Source of the DNA: CAVPDG01 sp963702535
GTDB taxonomy: Bacteria > Chloroflexota > Anaerolineae > Anaerolineales > UBA4823
Length of the DNA stretch: 64,000 nt
Reading direction: 5' to 3'
Assembly (NCBI GenBank): GCA_963702535.1
Contig: CAVPDG010000013.1
Coordinates: 124,001-188,000, forward strand
The translations under genes and the position numbers were made by a program. Numbering within the stretch: position 1 is the stretch's first letter; every line of letters begins with the position of its first letter. Under the pieces are notes generated by a model, which searched no databases, was not told the DNA's origin, and saw only the letters and a program-made list of their open reading frames with translations. Below, in pieces: positions 28,559 to 39,153 of the stretch.

Positions 28559-29873
28559 CGATGATATACGGCTGGAATTGTGCCATTAAGCGCCCCGGCA
28601 AGCGTCCCTGGAGCAATACGCCATGATTGTCCTGCTCGATACGCTCCACCTGACCCTGGTTATGGAAGGCGGCAATCAGCCCCCCTTCCTGGTGCGGCAG
28701 GCGTACGGTGATGAAGATGTATTTTTCGTACAGGTATTCATTCACGATCCGCAGCATTTCCGCAATGCCTTCGCCGCTGAGGGCTGAGATAGCTGCTGAG
28801 CTGGGGAACTCCGCCAGCGCCTGGCGCGCCGCTTCCGGATCTCCCAGCAGGTCGATCTTGTTGAGAACCGTAATGATGGGAAGTTCTCCGGCAGAGATCT
28901 CCTCGAGCACCTGCAGGACGGCTTGCGATTGCGCCCAGGCGTTGGCGTGTGTCACGTCGATGACGTGCAGCAGGAGGTCGGCTTCGCTGATCTCCTCCAA
29001 CGTGGCGCGGAAGGCAGCCACGAGCTGCGTAGGCAGCTTTTGGATGAAGCCAACCGTATCCGTAAACAATGCCAGGTTGCCCCCCGGTAGCTGCACGCGC
29101 CGGGTGGTCGGATCCAGGGTTGCGAAAAGCTGGTCGGCGACGTAGACATCGGCTTCGCTGAGCTGGTTGAGCAGCGTAGATTTCCCGGCGTTGGTGTAAC
29201 CCACCAGTGCGATGATCGGGATGCGGGATTGTTTGCGGCGCGAGCGGTGCTGCTGGCGGTGGACGCGCACCCGCTCCAGCTCCGCTTTCAGGTGGCTGAT
29301 GCGGCGGTGGATATCCCGCCGGTCGACTTCCAGCTGGGTCTCGCCGGGACCGCGCAAACCGACGCCTCCCACGCCGCCGGAGCGCCCGCCCCCGCCGCCC
29401 GCCTGGCGCGCCAGGTGCGTCCAGGCGCGAGTGAGGCGTGGCAGGCGGTATTCGTACTGCGCCAGCTCCACCTGCAAGGCGCCCTCGCGGGTTGCAGCAT
29501 GCTGGGCGAAGATGTCCAGGATCAGGGCGGTGCGGTCCAGAATGCGGATTTTCTCCCCGAAGATCTTCTCCAGCTCGCGTAGGTGGCGCGGGCTGAGCTC
29601 TTCGTCGAAAAGGATCACTTCCGCCAGCGTCTCCTCCGCCAGCATGCGCACTTCCTCCACTTTGCCCGGTCCGATATAGGTTTGGGGATTGGGATGGTCG
29701 AGGCGCTGGTACGCCTGCCCGACTACATCCAGCCCGGCGGTATCTGCCAGGAGCGCCAGCTCATCCAGCAAATCCTGGATGGAAAGCAGCGCTTCTTCCC
29801 CTTTGATCTCGACGCCGACAAGGAAGGCTCGTTCGCGCGGTTGTACTGTAGGTTCCGGTTGTTTTTTTGCCAT
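28542..29873 (-). CDS. hflX: GTPase HflX
   Basis: HflX is a ribosome-associated GTPase that splits stalled or idle ribosomes. The 443-residue protein has the N-terminal nucleotide-binding-like domain with DELSPRHLRELEK, the glycine-rich linker GGGGRSGGVGGVGLRGPGE and the GTPase motifs GYTNAGKSTLLNQL (G1), DTVGFIQKLP (G3) and NKIDL (G4). Length is normal. Its ATG shares a base with the probable stop of the histidine-kinase gene upstream. Confidence 0.95.
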   Translation of the reverse strand: MAKKQPEPTVQPRERAFLVGVEIKGEEALLSIQDLLDELALLADTAGLDVVGQAYQRLDHPNPQTYIGPGKVEEVRMLAEETLAEVILFDEELSPRHLRELEKIFGEKIRILDRTALILDIFAQHAATREGALQVELAQYEYRLPRLTRAWTHLARQAGGGGGRSGGVGGVGLRGPGETQLEVDRRDIHRRISHLKAELERVRVHRQQHRSRRKQSRIPIIALVGYTNAGKSTLLNQLSEADVYVADQLFATLDPTTRRVQLPGGNLALFTDTVGFIQKLPTQLVAAFRATLEEISEADLLLHVIDVTHANAWAQSQAVLQVLEEISAGELPIITVLNKIDLLGDPEAARQALAEFPSSAAISALSGEGIAEMLRIVNEYLYEKYIFITVRLPHQEGGLIAAFHNQGQVERIEQDNHGVLLQGRLPGRLMAQFQPYIIDEKES

Positions 29874-31112
29874 CAGAGCGAGCTACCCCGAGCTTTTTTT
29901 TCTACCATGCGGAAGAGATTGGCGAGCTTATCTTCTGGCGGCTCTTTGCGCACCGGCAGACAGGATATGGAACGTGGCGCCGGGGCAGCGCTCTTCATCG
30001 AACCCTTCGGATTCAACCCAGATCGCCCCCCCGTGCGCCTCGATAATACCCCTGGCGATGGGTAATCCCAGCCCAGGACCGCCGCCTTTAAACTTGGTTT
30101 TGCCGCTGGAGTGTAGCGAGACGCTGCCAACGCGCCCAAATTTCTCGAAGATGCGCCCCTGATCCTCTGGATCGATGCCAATGCCGCTATCCTTCACCGT
30201 CACCTCGATGAACCCGGGCAGGATTCGCCCGTCGATCGTGATCAGACCGCGATCCGGCGTGTATTTAATTGAATTCGAGACAACGTTACAAAATGCCTGG
30301 TATAGGCGCTCGCCATCGCCAAATGTCATTTCGCTGCTGCCTGGAAATGACCTGAGGTCGAACTTCAAACCGCGCGCTTCAATGGTCTGGCTGAACTCCT
30401 GACGCACCATCTCCAACAAGCGGTTGATCCACACCGGCTGGAAGTTGATCTTGAGCAGGTTGTTATCGATCAGAGACACATCGATCATATCGTCGATAAT
30501 CTCGTGCAGGCGCCGGGTGCCGTTGTCGATGCCCTGCAGCAGGATCTCAATCTCGCTATCCCCAGGCGCGGTGACCTGCTCGCGCACCATCGTGGTATAT
30601 CCCTCGATCAGGGTCAGCGGTGTCTTGAGCTCATGGGCGGCAATCGAGATGAAATCGGATTTGCTCTTATCCAGCTGCTCCACCGCTTCACGGGCGGCGT
30701 CCAGCTCCGCGGAAATGTTCTCGATCTGCATCTGGGTCTCGCGTTGGGCGACGTAGACGAAGGAGTGCGAGAAAAGCGGCGCTAGGGCTTCGATCAGTTC
30801 CAGAGCAGACGGGTTCTCCAATTGCTCATGGGCAACGTGGATCGTCGTCGCAAGGATCTGGCTCAGGATCAGCGTGACACTGGCAGATTGTTTATCCAGC
30901 TCCATCCTTGAGCTCGCTTTGACCCACTCGTCCAGAATTGGGTCGAGCATATCCGGCGATGCGCATTCCATGGCAGTGGTCATCAAATCGAAAAAGCGAA
31001 TAATCGATGACCCGATCTCGAGCTGGATCGATTTGGAAGGCGCTAACTGATGCTCTGTCTGGGCGATCCAGGCAGATCTGATCTGGCTCAGCAATTGAGT
31101 GAAAGACGCCAT
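29873..31112 (-). CDS. Sensor histidine kinase (probable C-terminal frameshift)
   Basis: The N-terminal 140 residues are a helical sensor region with no membrane segment. A HisKA domain (SDFISIAAHELKTPLTLIEGY, phosphorylated His) and an HATPase domain (NVVSNSIKYTP, DSGIGIDPEDQGRIFEKF, GGPGLGLPIARGII) follow. The kinase frame closes at 29928. One base shift near 29955 would instead give LPVRKEPPEDKLANLFRMV and end at 29873, sharing a base with the hflX start, which I prefer. It is probably a cytoplasmic kinase. No response regulator is encoded beside it. Confidence 0.8.
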
Positions 31113-31158
31113 GCTTATAGTTTACGACAGCTTGTGGATTTTGCCAATAAACCTATCG

Positions 31159-32083
31159 TTATCGTTGAGTCTTGAGCCACTGAGTCAGCGTATTGCCGAT
31201 GATCTCCAGGCTTTGCGCTGAGACTTTATCCGGCGTGTCCTGGGTTGTATGCCAGTAGGGATAATCGAAGTCGATGATATCCACGGCAGGGATACCTGCC
31301 TGGAGAAATGGTGTGTGATCATCGAGCATGGAATATCCCGGCTGGTTCAGGAAAACGCTCTCGTAACCTAGATCCTTTGCTGTTTGCCAGATTTGCTGAA
31401 CGAGCTCCGGCGTGGAGTTCTGTTCTATGGGTAGATTGAGGTTAGCGTCGCCGATCATATCGATAATGATGGCGGCATCCGGTTTAGCTTCCAGGCTGGC
31501 GACGAAGGCGCTTGAGCCCATGATCCAATCCCAACCCTGGATATCACCGTTATCTTCAGCATCGAAGAAAACCAGCCAGAGCTGCACGGGTAAGTCGTCC
31601 GGCAGCGTTCTCGCCAGCTCCAGGAGCACCGCTACACCGGAGGCACCATCGTTTGCACCTGGCACGGGTTGGGTCCTTAATTGCGGGTCGGGGTCCTGGT
31701 CTGCCATCAAGCGGGAAATCGTAATGCGCGCCCAGGATGATCCAGGGACCGGTTTTACCGCGCTTGGCGATGATGTTCTTGATCGGCTTGTCGCCGGGAA
31801 TATCCTGGACCTCACCCTCCCATCCGGCGTTGGCTATCTCGCCTAAGACCCAGGCGATGACCTGTTCGTGCGCCGGGCTATCTGGGAGGCGCGGACCTAA
31901 GGAAACCTGGTACTGGACATCGGCATAGGCTTGCTGCCCACTGAAGGAACGTGGCGTAGGCGTGACCGGCGCAGGCGTAGTTGTCGGTGTGGCAGTACAG
32001 GCTGCCAGGCATACTGCCAGCGCGCTAAGTATTGTGAGTAGCAGTGATGTTTTGTGGATTGGTTTTGGTGTGGTGGTTTGCAT
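31159..32083 (-). CDS. M28 family peptidase lipoprotein (frameshifted)
   Basis: The N-terminus has a hydrophobic stretch ending in the lipobox LAAC and a Thr/Pro-rich spacer. Catalytic-domain motifs are GAHYD, then GANDGASGVAVLLELAR, DAEDNG and DDHTPFLQAGIPAVDIID, which supply the zinc ligands of M28 aminopeptidase and glutaminyl-cyclase-like enzymes. An extra T in the coding strand just after GAHYD (near 31705) breaks the frame. The ATG at 32083 is chosen because it opens a normal lipoprotein signal; an ATG at 32119 is also in frame. It would act at the cell surface. Confidence 0.82.
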
Positions 32084-32279
32084 TTTAATTATTCTTTTGT
32101 GTATATTGGCTATGCGCATTTATCCCGCTTCAACAAAACGTGCACGCTTCCTGAGAGGCAGCCCCTGAATTCTACCAGAGAACACGAATGACAGTATTCC
32201 TATCGGGTTCGGTAGTATAATTCCAGCGCAGTACAATGGTAGCGCCTGTTAAGATTATCCACCCATAGGAGAGAAAATA

Positions 32280-32477
32280 ATGTTACGCTTCGGACCTACT
32301 GAATTGATCATCATCCTGGTGATCGTCATTTTGCTCTTCGGCGTTGGTCGCATTGGAAAGATTGCAGGGGAACTGGGCAGCGGCATCAAGGCGTTTCGCA
32401 AAGGCATGGAAGGGGAGGATGCCGAAAAAGCGAAGAACGAGACCGCTGAAAGCAAGACCGATGCGCCGGAGAAATAA
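32280..32477 (+). CDS. tatA: Sec-independent translocase component TatA/TatE
   Basis: This 65-residue protein has the TatA plan: a short N-terminal membrane helix (ELIIILVIVILLFGVGRI), a hinge with GK, an amphipathic helix (GELGSGIKAFRKGMEGE) and an acidic tail. TatA oligomers form the pore for folded proteins with twin-arginine signals. AGGAGA precedes the start. No tatC is seen in the window. Confidence 0.88.
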   Translation: MLRFGPTELIIILVIVILLFGVGRIGKIAGELGSGIKAFRKGMEGEDAEKAKNETAESKTDAPEK

Positions 32478-32510
32478 TCGCCGGTATAACCCAACCGGTC
32501 ATTGCTGGTA

Positions 32511-33377
32511 ATGCCCACTCTTCAGCTCTCTAACGAACTGACCATTCATTTTTACGACTTACAAAGCGCTGGCTCTCCCACTGTCGTTCTGCTACACGGA
32601 TTGGGAGTCAACAGCCAATCATGGGGAATGCAGACGCCAGCCCTGGAAAGGGCTGGCTTTCGTGTTTTAATCCCGGACATGCGGAGTTTTGGGAAGTCCT
32701 CCTACCCCGGCGGGCGTGTATCGCTGCGCGACCTGGCGGGAGACATGACACAAGTTCTGGCTGCCACAGGGGTTTGCGCTGCTGCTGTCGTAGGCATCTC
32801 CATGGGTGGATGTGTCGCGCTACAGATGGCCATCGACGAGCCGCAGCTGGTCACGAAGCTGGTGCTTATCAACACATTTTCCCGCCTGCGTCCCAGAAAT
32901 GTGGGCGCCTTATTTTATTATGCGACCCGGCTCTTCCTGGCGCATGCGATCGGTGTCAAAACACAGGCGCGTGCAGTAGCCCATCACTTGTTTCCTGGCG
33001 CCGGAGACGAAGCACTCCGGGCGTTGTTCATCGACCAAATCTCCCAGGCTGATCCGGCAGGCTATCGCGCGACGATGCGAGCGCTTGCGCGTTTCGATGT
33101 AACCCAGCGCCTGCCCGGAATCCAAATTCCCACGCTCGTGATTACAGGCGAGCAGGACACGACGGTACCCATAGAGATCCAGAACGAGCTGGCAAGCCGT
33201 ATCCCAAACGCACAGCATAAAACCATTCCCGGAGCGGGTCATGCCGTCACCATCGAGAAACCCAATGAGATCAATCACATTTTGATCGAATTCATCAACG
33301 CCAACTCACGGGATGTGGGATCGCCGCCCCCCACCCTATTGATATTTGATCGATTTTTTGCTATAGTAAGTATATAA
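32511..33377 (+). CDS. Alpha/beta-fold hydrolase
   Basis: This 288-residue protein has the oxyanion motif HGLGVNSQSW, the nucleophile elbow GISMGG, an acid in GEQDTTVPIE and the catalytic His in GAGHAVTIEKP, followed by a short tail. It is of the BioH/peroxidase-like class of cytoplasmic esterases or C-C hydrolases. I take the ATG at 32511 because the first open codon upstream is only TTG. The substrate is unknown. It lies 33 bases after tatA and may share its transcript. Confidence 0.8.
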   Translation: MPTLQLSNELTIHFYDLQSAGSPTVVLLHGLGVNSQSWGMQTPALERAGFRVLIPDMRSFGKSSYPGGRVSLRDLAGDMTQVLAATGVCAAAVVGISMGGCVALQMAIDEPQLVTKLVLINTFSRLRPRNVGALFYYATRLFLAHAIGVKTQARAVAHHLFPGAGDEALRALFIDQISQADPAGYRATMRALARFDVTQRLPGIQIPTLVITGEQDTTVPIEIQNELASRIPNAQHKTIPGAGHAVTIEKPNEINHILIEFINANSRDVGSPPPTLLIFDRFFAIVSI

Positions 33378-33452
33378 GAAGTTGTTAGATGGTTTATATA
33401 TGTGGCTATGCGCATATAACCTTCCCGCAGTGCCTGTTCCCGGAGGTATACC

Positions 33453-34369
33453 ATGCCGACTCACTTAGCCCCACTCAAGATACTCGTTGGTTTTGATGGC
33501 TCGGAGCACTCCCAAGGAGCCCTGACCTTGCTCTGCGATCTTTGCGCCCGGGAAGACGCCCCGCCAACCAGCCAGGTCCATCTCCTGGCTGTCTTCACCC
33601 CCCTCATGGCAGGCGACCAGGGACCGCTCGCGATGCACTGCAGCAAGCTCGCGACTTCCTGACAGACAGGTGCTTCCAGGTGTCTTCCGACTTTGTTTTG
33701 GGCTATCCTGCAGAACAGATCATGCACTATGCCGAGGCGCTACAACCAGATTTAATTGTGATTGGAGCCCGCGGCTTGAGATCCGCCCTGGGAATCCTGC
33801 TGGGGGGCGTTGCCCAGCACGTTGTGGAGTACGCCAACTGCCCGGTGCTGGCGGTGAGAGCCCCTTATCTCGGGCTACAACGCATCTTGCTGGTTACCGA
33901 CGGTTCGAGCTACAGCCTGAAGGCTACAGAATACCTGTCCGGGTTTCCGCTACCCCTGGAGGCGAAGGTTGACGTTTTGCACGTCTTGCCCCCTTTGCCC
34001 CTTACACCCTCTTCTGAATTTTACGCCCGCACGTACCCACTCGCGCCAGAAGTGTTGCCGGTTTACCCCAAAGAACCGACACCTGAAGAGATGCAATGGC
34101 AAGCGGATGAGGAAAAGCACGGCAGGCTGCTCCTGGAGAAATCGATCAAGACGCTCCAGTCCAGCGGCATCCAAGCCAATCCGGTCATGCTGCGCGGCGA
34201 TGCTGCCAAAGAGATCATCGAATATGCAAAAGAGCAGCACACCAATCTGATCGTTTCAGGGTCGCGCGGCTTGAGCCAGTTCAAAGGCTGGCTCCTGGGA
34301 AGTGTATCCAGGAAGCTGGTCCATTATTCAGATTGTTCGGTAATGGTGGTCAAGAGTCCTTTTGATTGA
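33453..34369 (+). CDS. Tandem-domain universal stress protein (frameshifted)
   Basis: Two UspA domains follow one another, in about 305 residues. The first starts KILVGFDGSEHSQGAL and ends GARGLRSALGILLGGVAQHV; the second starts RILLVTDGSSYSLKA and ends GSRGLSQFKGWLLGSVSRKL with the ATP-binding glycines. One base appears to be missing near 33635 inside the first domain; the protein continues in the other frame at RDALQQARDFLTD. GGAGG lies seven bases before the ATG. The protein is cytoplasmic; its stress signal is unknown. Confidence 0.85.
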
Positions 34370-34454
34370 AGTCTGGCAGAGTGATCCCGGGTTTTCTGCA
34401 CAGCTTTCGCAGCATCAGGCGGAAACCCCAAAACAACAGATCCAAGCCAGAAGC

Positions 34455-34485
34455 AAAAAATCACCCCAATTGAGGGGTGACTTTT
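34455..34485. terminator. Terminator of tRNA-Asp (bidirectional)
   Basis: The stem TCACCCC/GGGGTGA (34461-34467 with 34474-34480) is followed on the minus strand by six T residues (34455-34460), right after the tRNA-Asp 3' end. On the plus strand CTTTT follows, so it may also end the stress-protein transcript. Confidence 0.75.
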
Positions 34486-34494
34486 ACACTGGAG

Positions 34495-34568
34495 CGGTCC
34501 CGACGGGATTTGAACCCGCGATCTCGGCCTTGACAGGGCCGCATGTTTGGCCGCTACACCACGGGACC
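34495..34568 (-). tRNA. tRNA-Asp (GTC)
   Basis: The minus strand folds into a standard cloverleaf of 74 bases. The acceptor stem is GGTCCCG/CGGGACC, the D arm follows GTGTAGCGG, the anticodon loop is CTGTCAA with anticodon GTC, and the T loop is TTCAAAT between CGGG/CCCG arms. CCA is not encoded. The discriminator base is G, as is usual for tRNA-Asp. It has its own promoter and terminator. Confidence 0.93.
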
Positions 34569-34579
34569 AGGCGACCCGT

Positions 34580-34608
34580 AGTTTACTATACATCATCACC
34601 GACGTCAA
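34580..34608 (-). promoter_or_regulatory. Promoter of tRNA-Asp
   Basis: On the minus strand a -35 TTGACG (34608-34603) and a -10 TAAACT (34585-34580) are spaced by 17 bp, placing the start of transcription a few bases before the tRNA. The same two hexamers serve the cold-shock gene at 48.9 kb. Confidence 0.65.
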
Positions 34609-34815
34609 GTAAACTGGCAGGTGACAGATTTGAATAACCGAGACCAGCCCGCATCAACCGCGGATCGTCCATTAATGGTGTAGAATATGAACTGGCGCAG
34701 GATAGATTGCCTGAATTGAGACGGGATTGGTTCCAAGACTGGATGCTTCAAAAATCATGGGAACTAAATCCCGGCAGTGTGCGTCAATAAATTAACAGGA
34801 AGGAGTGTATTTAAC

Positions 34816-35460
34816 ATGAACCAGATCGTCCTATCGGCAAGACCCCATGCAAAGACATTCGCGATCGTGAGCATCCTGGTCATCGTTGCCCTGCTCGCCA
34901 GCGTGATGCCGCAGTTCACGCAAAGCGCGGCTGCAGCGACTTGCTCCAAGAAATATACGGTAGTCGCCGGCGACACATTATCATCCATCGCAGCCAAGTA
35001 CAACACCACCGTCCAGGTGCTCGCCGAGCTCAATGACCTGACAGCACCTTACGTGCTCAGCGTCGGGCAGCAGATCTGCCTGCCGGCGGAAGCCAAAGCC
35101 GTCACACCGACACCCAAAACATCGTCGAGCAGCTCGAGCAAATACAAATACGAGATGTCCGTCGACCGCAGCGGCACCCGCATTACCTTGAAGGTCGCCA
35201 GCTTCCCGACCAAGAGTCACTTCTGGGTGCGCGCAGGCGAAGCGCTGAACAAATCCGGCTGGACGAAACTCGGTAAAATCCACACGAACAAAAGCGGCTC
35301 AGGCGAAGCTACATTCCGCTTACCCGACGAATTGCGCAGAGAGCCATCCTATTACCTATGTTTGAAGAACCAGGTGACCGATAAGCTGATCTGCCAAAAG
35401 TTTTTCCAGACCGTGTACGTCAACCCGAATATTCGACCGACACCAACCCCGCGACCTTAG
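34816..35460 (+). CDS. Secreted LysM-domain protein
   Basis: This 214-residue protein has an N-terminal hydrophobic signal (AIVSILVIVALLASVMPQF) ending near QSAAAA. A single LysM domain follows (YTVVAGDTLSSIAAKYNTT to LSVGQQICLPAE), then a Thr/Ser linker and a domain of about 95 residues starting YKYEMSVDRSGTRITLKVA that I do not recognise. LysM binds peptidoglycan or chitin-like glycans, so the protein is probably bound to the cell wall. AGGAAGGAG lies upstream of the ATG at 34816. It is transcribed alone and followed by a very strong terminator. Confidence 0.8.
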   Translation: MNQIVLSARPHAKTFAIVSILVIVALLASVMPQFTQSAAAATCSKKYTVVAGDTLSSIAAKYNTTVQVLAELNDLTAPYVLSVGQQICLPAEAKAVTPTPKTSSSSSSKYKYEMSVDRSGTRITLKVASFPTKSHFWVRAGEALNKSGWTKLGKIHTNKSGSGEATFRLPDELRREPSYYLCLKNQVTDKLICQKFFQTVYVNPNIRPTPTPRP

Positions 35461-35486
35461 AACGCTGGCGCCAACCAATCCGTGAA

Positions 35487-35532
35487 AACAACAAATCCCG
35501 AATGCCGCAAGAGGCATTCGGGATTTGTTGTT
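35487..35532 (+). terminator. Intrinsic terminator after the LysM protein
   Basis: A perfect 20-bp stem (35487-35506 with 35513-35532) and a 6-base loop lie 26 bases after the stop; the 3' arm ends in TTTGTTGTTT. It also separates the gene from the convergent tRNA-Met. Confidence 0.88.
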
Positions 35533-35555
35533 TCTAGGTGCATGCGTATTTCAAG

Positions 35556-35627
35556 TGGCGAGGGTGAGATTTGAACTCACAACCAAGGGCTTATGAGTTC
35601 CCTGCTCTGCCGTTGAGCTACCTCGCC
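35556..35627 (-). tRNA. tRNA-Met (CAT)
   Basis: The minus strand gives a 72-base cloverleaf with acceptor stem GGCGAGG/CCTCGCC, D arm GCTC/GAGC, anticodon loop CTCATAA with anticodon CAT, and T arm GTGAG/CTCAC with loop TTCAAAT. The first base pair is G-C, so it is not the initiator tRNA. It may be elongator Met, or Ile with lysidine at the anticodon; the sequence alone does not settle this. CCA is not encoded. Confidence 0.9.
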
Positions 35628-35646
35628 AATTGAGCGAGCGGCGCAA

Positions 35647-35675
35647 ATCTTACTACGCTATTCCGGTTCTGTCAA
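35647..35675 (-). promoter_or_regulatory. Promoter of tRNA-Met
   Basis: On the minus strand a perfect -35 TTGACA (35675-35670) and a -10 TAAGAT (35652-35647) are separated by 17 bp. It starts directly after the stop codon of the LysE gene, so the tRNA has its own start. Confidence 0.7.
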
Positions 35676-36308
35676 CTACAGAATCAGGCCCGCAATCGCG
35701 ACCACCCCGAAAGCCAGAATGATAACTCCGGAGATGCGGTTGACCCAGAGCAGCTCACGCGCCCCAAAACGGGTCCTGAAAAGGCTGATCGCGCCACTGA
35801 GGAAAAGCCACCACAAGCATGAGCCGATAAAAACACCGAGCACCATCGTCGATACTGAAGCAGCGCTCCTTCCCAGCGCTGACAAGCCGAGACCGGCAAA
35901 GATCCCGGTGAACGAGATGATGGTAATGGGATTGGTGAGCGTCAGAAAAAAGGTGCTGCCAAATGCCCCTGCCAACCCCTTGCGGTTAGCCTGGGGCGTC
36001 ACACTCGCCGGGACAGATAGCCCGGTGCGGATGCCCAGGAAACACAGAAAGATGCCACCCACCAGGTGGATCCAGCTCTGCCAACCCACCAGAAACGATG
36101 AGATGAGAGCAAGACCCGAGCCAGCCAAAGCGGCAAAGAGGGCGTCTGCACAGGCGGCGCCTAACCCGGTTGCCAGGCCGAACGCCATCCCCTGCGCCAG
36201 GGTGCGCCGGACGCATAATACCCCGATAGGACCCAGCGGCGCAGCGATGGATATGCCGATCAGCACGCTGCGCAGAAATACACCGGGTGCCAGTCCCAGG
36301 TCAGGCAC
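35676..36308 (-). CDS. LysE/RhtB family amino-acid exporter
   Basis: This 210-residue polytopic membrane protein has about six hydrophobic segments and the family start GISIAAPLGPIGVLCVRRTL, then NPITIISFTGIFAGLG. LysE/RhtB proteins export amino acids such as lysine, threonine or homoserine, and related small amines. The GTG start at 36308 lies within the end of the preceding fusion gene (8-base overlap), so the three genes from 40.46 kb to here form one operon. The exported compound may be a product or by-product of that operon. Confidence 0.85.
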   Translation of the reverse strand: MPDLGLAPGVFLRSVLIGISIAAPLGPIGVLCVRRTLAQGMAFGLATGLGAACADALFAALAGSGLALISSFLVGWQSWIHLVGGIFLCFLGIRTGLSVPASVTPQANRKGLAGAFGSTFFLTLTNPITIISFTGIFAGLGLSALGRSAASVSTMVLGVFIGSCLWWLFLSGAISLFRTRFGARELLWVNRISGVIILAFGVVAIAGLIL

Positions 36309-39130
36309 CTGTCGTGGGGCTCAGTACCAGGCCGCCCAACCGGTCCAGCGAGCGGTAGTATGGCAGGATACTCGGTATAAAGTGACGCTCCGCGCGGTGC
36401 ATGTGGACCAATGCCGCTCTGCCCCCAAACCACGCCATTGCCGTGTGGGGCGAAACGGGCGCTGGTTCCAGGCAGCTTTCGCCCGATCGCAGCTGGCGCA
36501 CCCGAAGACTCTTGAACCGCCTGCAAGAGAGCCTGTAGATATGGATTTGCCGGGTCGCAGGCGATGCCATTTTCCATCACAGTCACCTGCAACTGCAAGC
36601 CATTGGAAGCGCAGTAGGCTTGCACCTCCTCTAACATGCCCTGGACATCATCTTGAGGAATAGGCCGCACCTCAACTCCCAGGGCGCCCTTGTCAGCGGT
36701 GATATTGTAAATCCCCGGTGTCCCAACTTGAATGAAAGGAAAACGGGCTTGCGATTGCCAACCATCCTTGCCGCTCAACGTAAGCCACCGGCCGAATATC
36801 TCTTTAATCTCACTGCGCGCTGCCAGCAGGCGGTCCATTAGATCGGCTTGTGTGGTTGCCAGCGCAGTATGCCCGCGCGTTCCCAGCGCGCTGATCTCAA
36901 ACCGCATGACGCCCCGGTTTTGCGTGCAAACCTCGCCCCACAGCTCGTTGCCTTTTTCACCGGTTCGTTCTCCTGCGATGAGCAGGCTGGGAGCATACCC
37001 GCTCTCCTCGGCGAGCAGCTTGAGGACATGCGGCGTGCCCATCGGCTCCAGCTCACCATTTTCCTCATTGCCCACCATCAGGAGGTTAACCGGTGGGAAA
37101 TCGCCGCCCTTTCGCAAGGTGTCTTTCATCCATACCAGGTAAGTGGCAAGCACCGTCTTCATGTCTGCAGAACCACGACCCCAGAGGTAATCTCCCTCGA
37201 TGTAAGTGTCAAACTGGCTCTCATCCGGATCAGGAGCAACGACATCAAAATGCCCGCTGAGCATGACCGGTGCTTCCATCTGGCCCGGAAAGCCGGCTAA
37301 TATGGCGGGGTACTTGCTGCGGTTGTAGTACCTGACCCCCAGCCCAAAGTTACGCAGGTAATCGAAGATCAGCGTGGCAGCCCGGTGTACCTCATCCAGG
37401 CGCTCCTGTGGACATGCCGTGACAGAAGGAATACGGATCAGATCTTGCGCCAGGGCGACAATCTCGCTGGTCTTATCCGGGAAACTCACCTCCACCATGC
37501 TCTCCGGGCGAGGCCTGAAGCGCACAGGTAGGTGGGGATCCAGGCGCACTTCATCGCGAGTGTGCTGCAAGAACGAGCCCATCTTCTTGCTATCGCTTCC
37601 CAGGGAGGTGTATGTTTCCGCAATCAATTCCACCTCGTGGGAGATCAAACGCTCGCGCTCCTCGGCAAGCGCACGCAACGTTTCAATGGGCACTTCGCCA
37701 CGCTCGTTTACTTCCTTTTCCAGGCGCTGCCGCATCTGCTCCGCGGTATTCAATCCGCCAGCCGCCATCTCGTTGAGCGGCGCCAGGTCGTCCAGCAAGC
37801 CAAGGGCGTCCGCCAGGGGATTGACCTCGTGCAGGCACCAGCTCAAGAAGGCTCGCATCCCTACCGGCTTGCCGGTGAGGGGGTTTTGGATCTCGGCGCG
37901 CAATCCAGCGCGTGCGGCAAGCTCTTCATTGCGCCTGGCGCGGGCGATATCCTCGGCATCATAGCGAAAACCCCGCGCAAACTCGTCATCAGCATAGAAG
38001 CGCAGCAAGAGCAGGTGTTTGAATGTAAGATTAGCCAGCTCAACCTGCATAGGATGACCGCCATCGTCTGTGCGCACCTCCACGCGCGACATAGGCAGGT
38101 TGATGCGTGCCATCAGGTTCTGTATCTCAATCTGGCGAGCCATATCATCCACGCTGATCGAGCCGCCGCTGGTGTACAGTCCCCGAGCATACAAGTCATT
38201 CAGCTGGTCGCTCGTGACCAGGATCAATCTTTCCACAGGCTCAGCGAAAGAACGGGCGCGGACAGGCGTCCAGTTGTTATTTCCGAAGCGAATACCCCGG
38301 CGTACCAGGTCGTAGGAGGTTTGCAAATAATCAGCGTACGAACGATACAGGTTCGGTAGATCAAGCCCAGCCGGGTTAGGAAAAGTAAGGTTACGGACGG
38401 AGTCGAACTCAGTCAATACAACAACAGATTCGCCGTCCACCGTCTTCGGCTGCATCGGTGTTGCAGCGCTCGTGGCGATAAACAGCGCGGCAAAGGCGCG
38501 CATCAGGCGAGTAGCGGTAATGTAGAATTCGCTCTTATACTCATCGAGATGCTTATCGCCGCGTTCGGAGGCGGTCATGTGCATGAAGTCCCAGGCAAGC
38601 AGCGGCTCCGGCAAGGAGAGATTGGTGTGTGTCCCGGCAGTAGCGAGCGAGTCACCGTACAGGTCAACGCAGCGCTCCAGATAGCGCCGCTTCGCCAGGT
38701 TCCAGGAGAACGGGATGGACTCTTTACTGACCTCGGTTCGCGCTAGCAGGTTACCGTACCAGGCATAAATCCGCTCGCCAAAGGTGCGGCTGGCTTTATC
38801 AAGGGCGTTGTAGAGAGTCGCTTCCAGTAGCCTGCCTTCCCCTACCGCGCCGCGTGGGGAATAGTACGGGCGTGTTGCCCACTCGACCATCCAGTGAAAT
38901 ACCTCGAGCTGGCTATACTCGCGCGCCCAGGGCGACAATATATCATCGCGCAAAAAGTCGACGAAGGATTGGCGCTGCGGACCGGAGCCAACGGTAAACA
39001 CAGGACGCATGCTCTTATCGAGCATGTTCCACTCCAGCTCAAAGCCACATAAGCCATTATCAGGCTTTTCCTGGATAGCCAATTCCTTGGCGAGCTGATA
39101 TTTTTCTGCAAATCGGTAAGGTTCATACAT
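36301..39130 (-). CDS. Glutamate-cysteine ligase-like domain fused to an M20 peptidase (C-terminal frameshift)
   Basis: Residues about 1-540 look like a GCS2-type carboxylate-amine ligase (GFELEWNMLD at 29-38, THTNLSLPEP at 167-176, NNNWTPVRARSFAEPVE). From about 545 an M20/ArgE/DapE metallopeptidase follows, with zinc ligands in GHFDVVAPD (His627), WGRGSADMKT (Asp656) and GNEENGELE (Glu689/690). One base shift near 36400 breaks the last 30 residues; the corrected end reads RAERHFIPSILPYYRSLDRL and stops at 36301. Total is about 940 residues. One half would form an amide with an amino acid and the other would cleave one. I know of no characterised enzyme with this layout. Confidence 0.78.
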
Positions 39131-39153
39131 AGATCAATATCCGCTATCTGAGA

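Noticed and set aside
35487..35532. Insertion-sequence end from the 20-bp perfect inverted repeat
   Set aside because: The arms are only six bases apart, follow a stop codon and end in T-rich sequence, which is a terminator.
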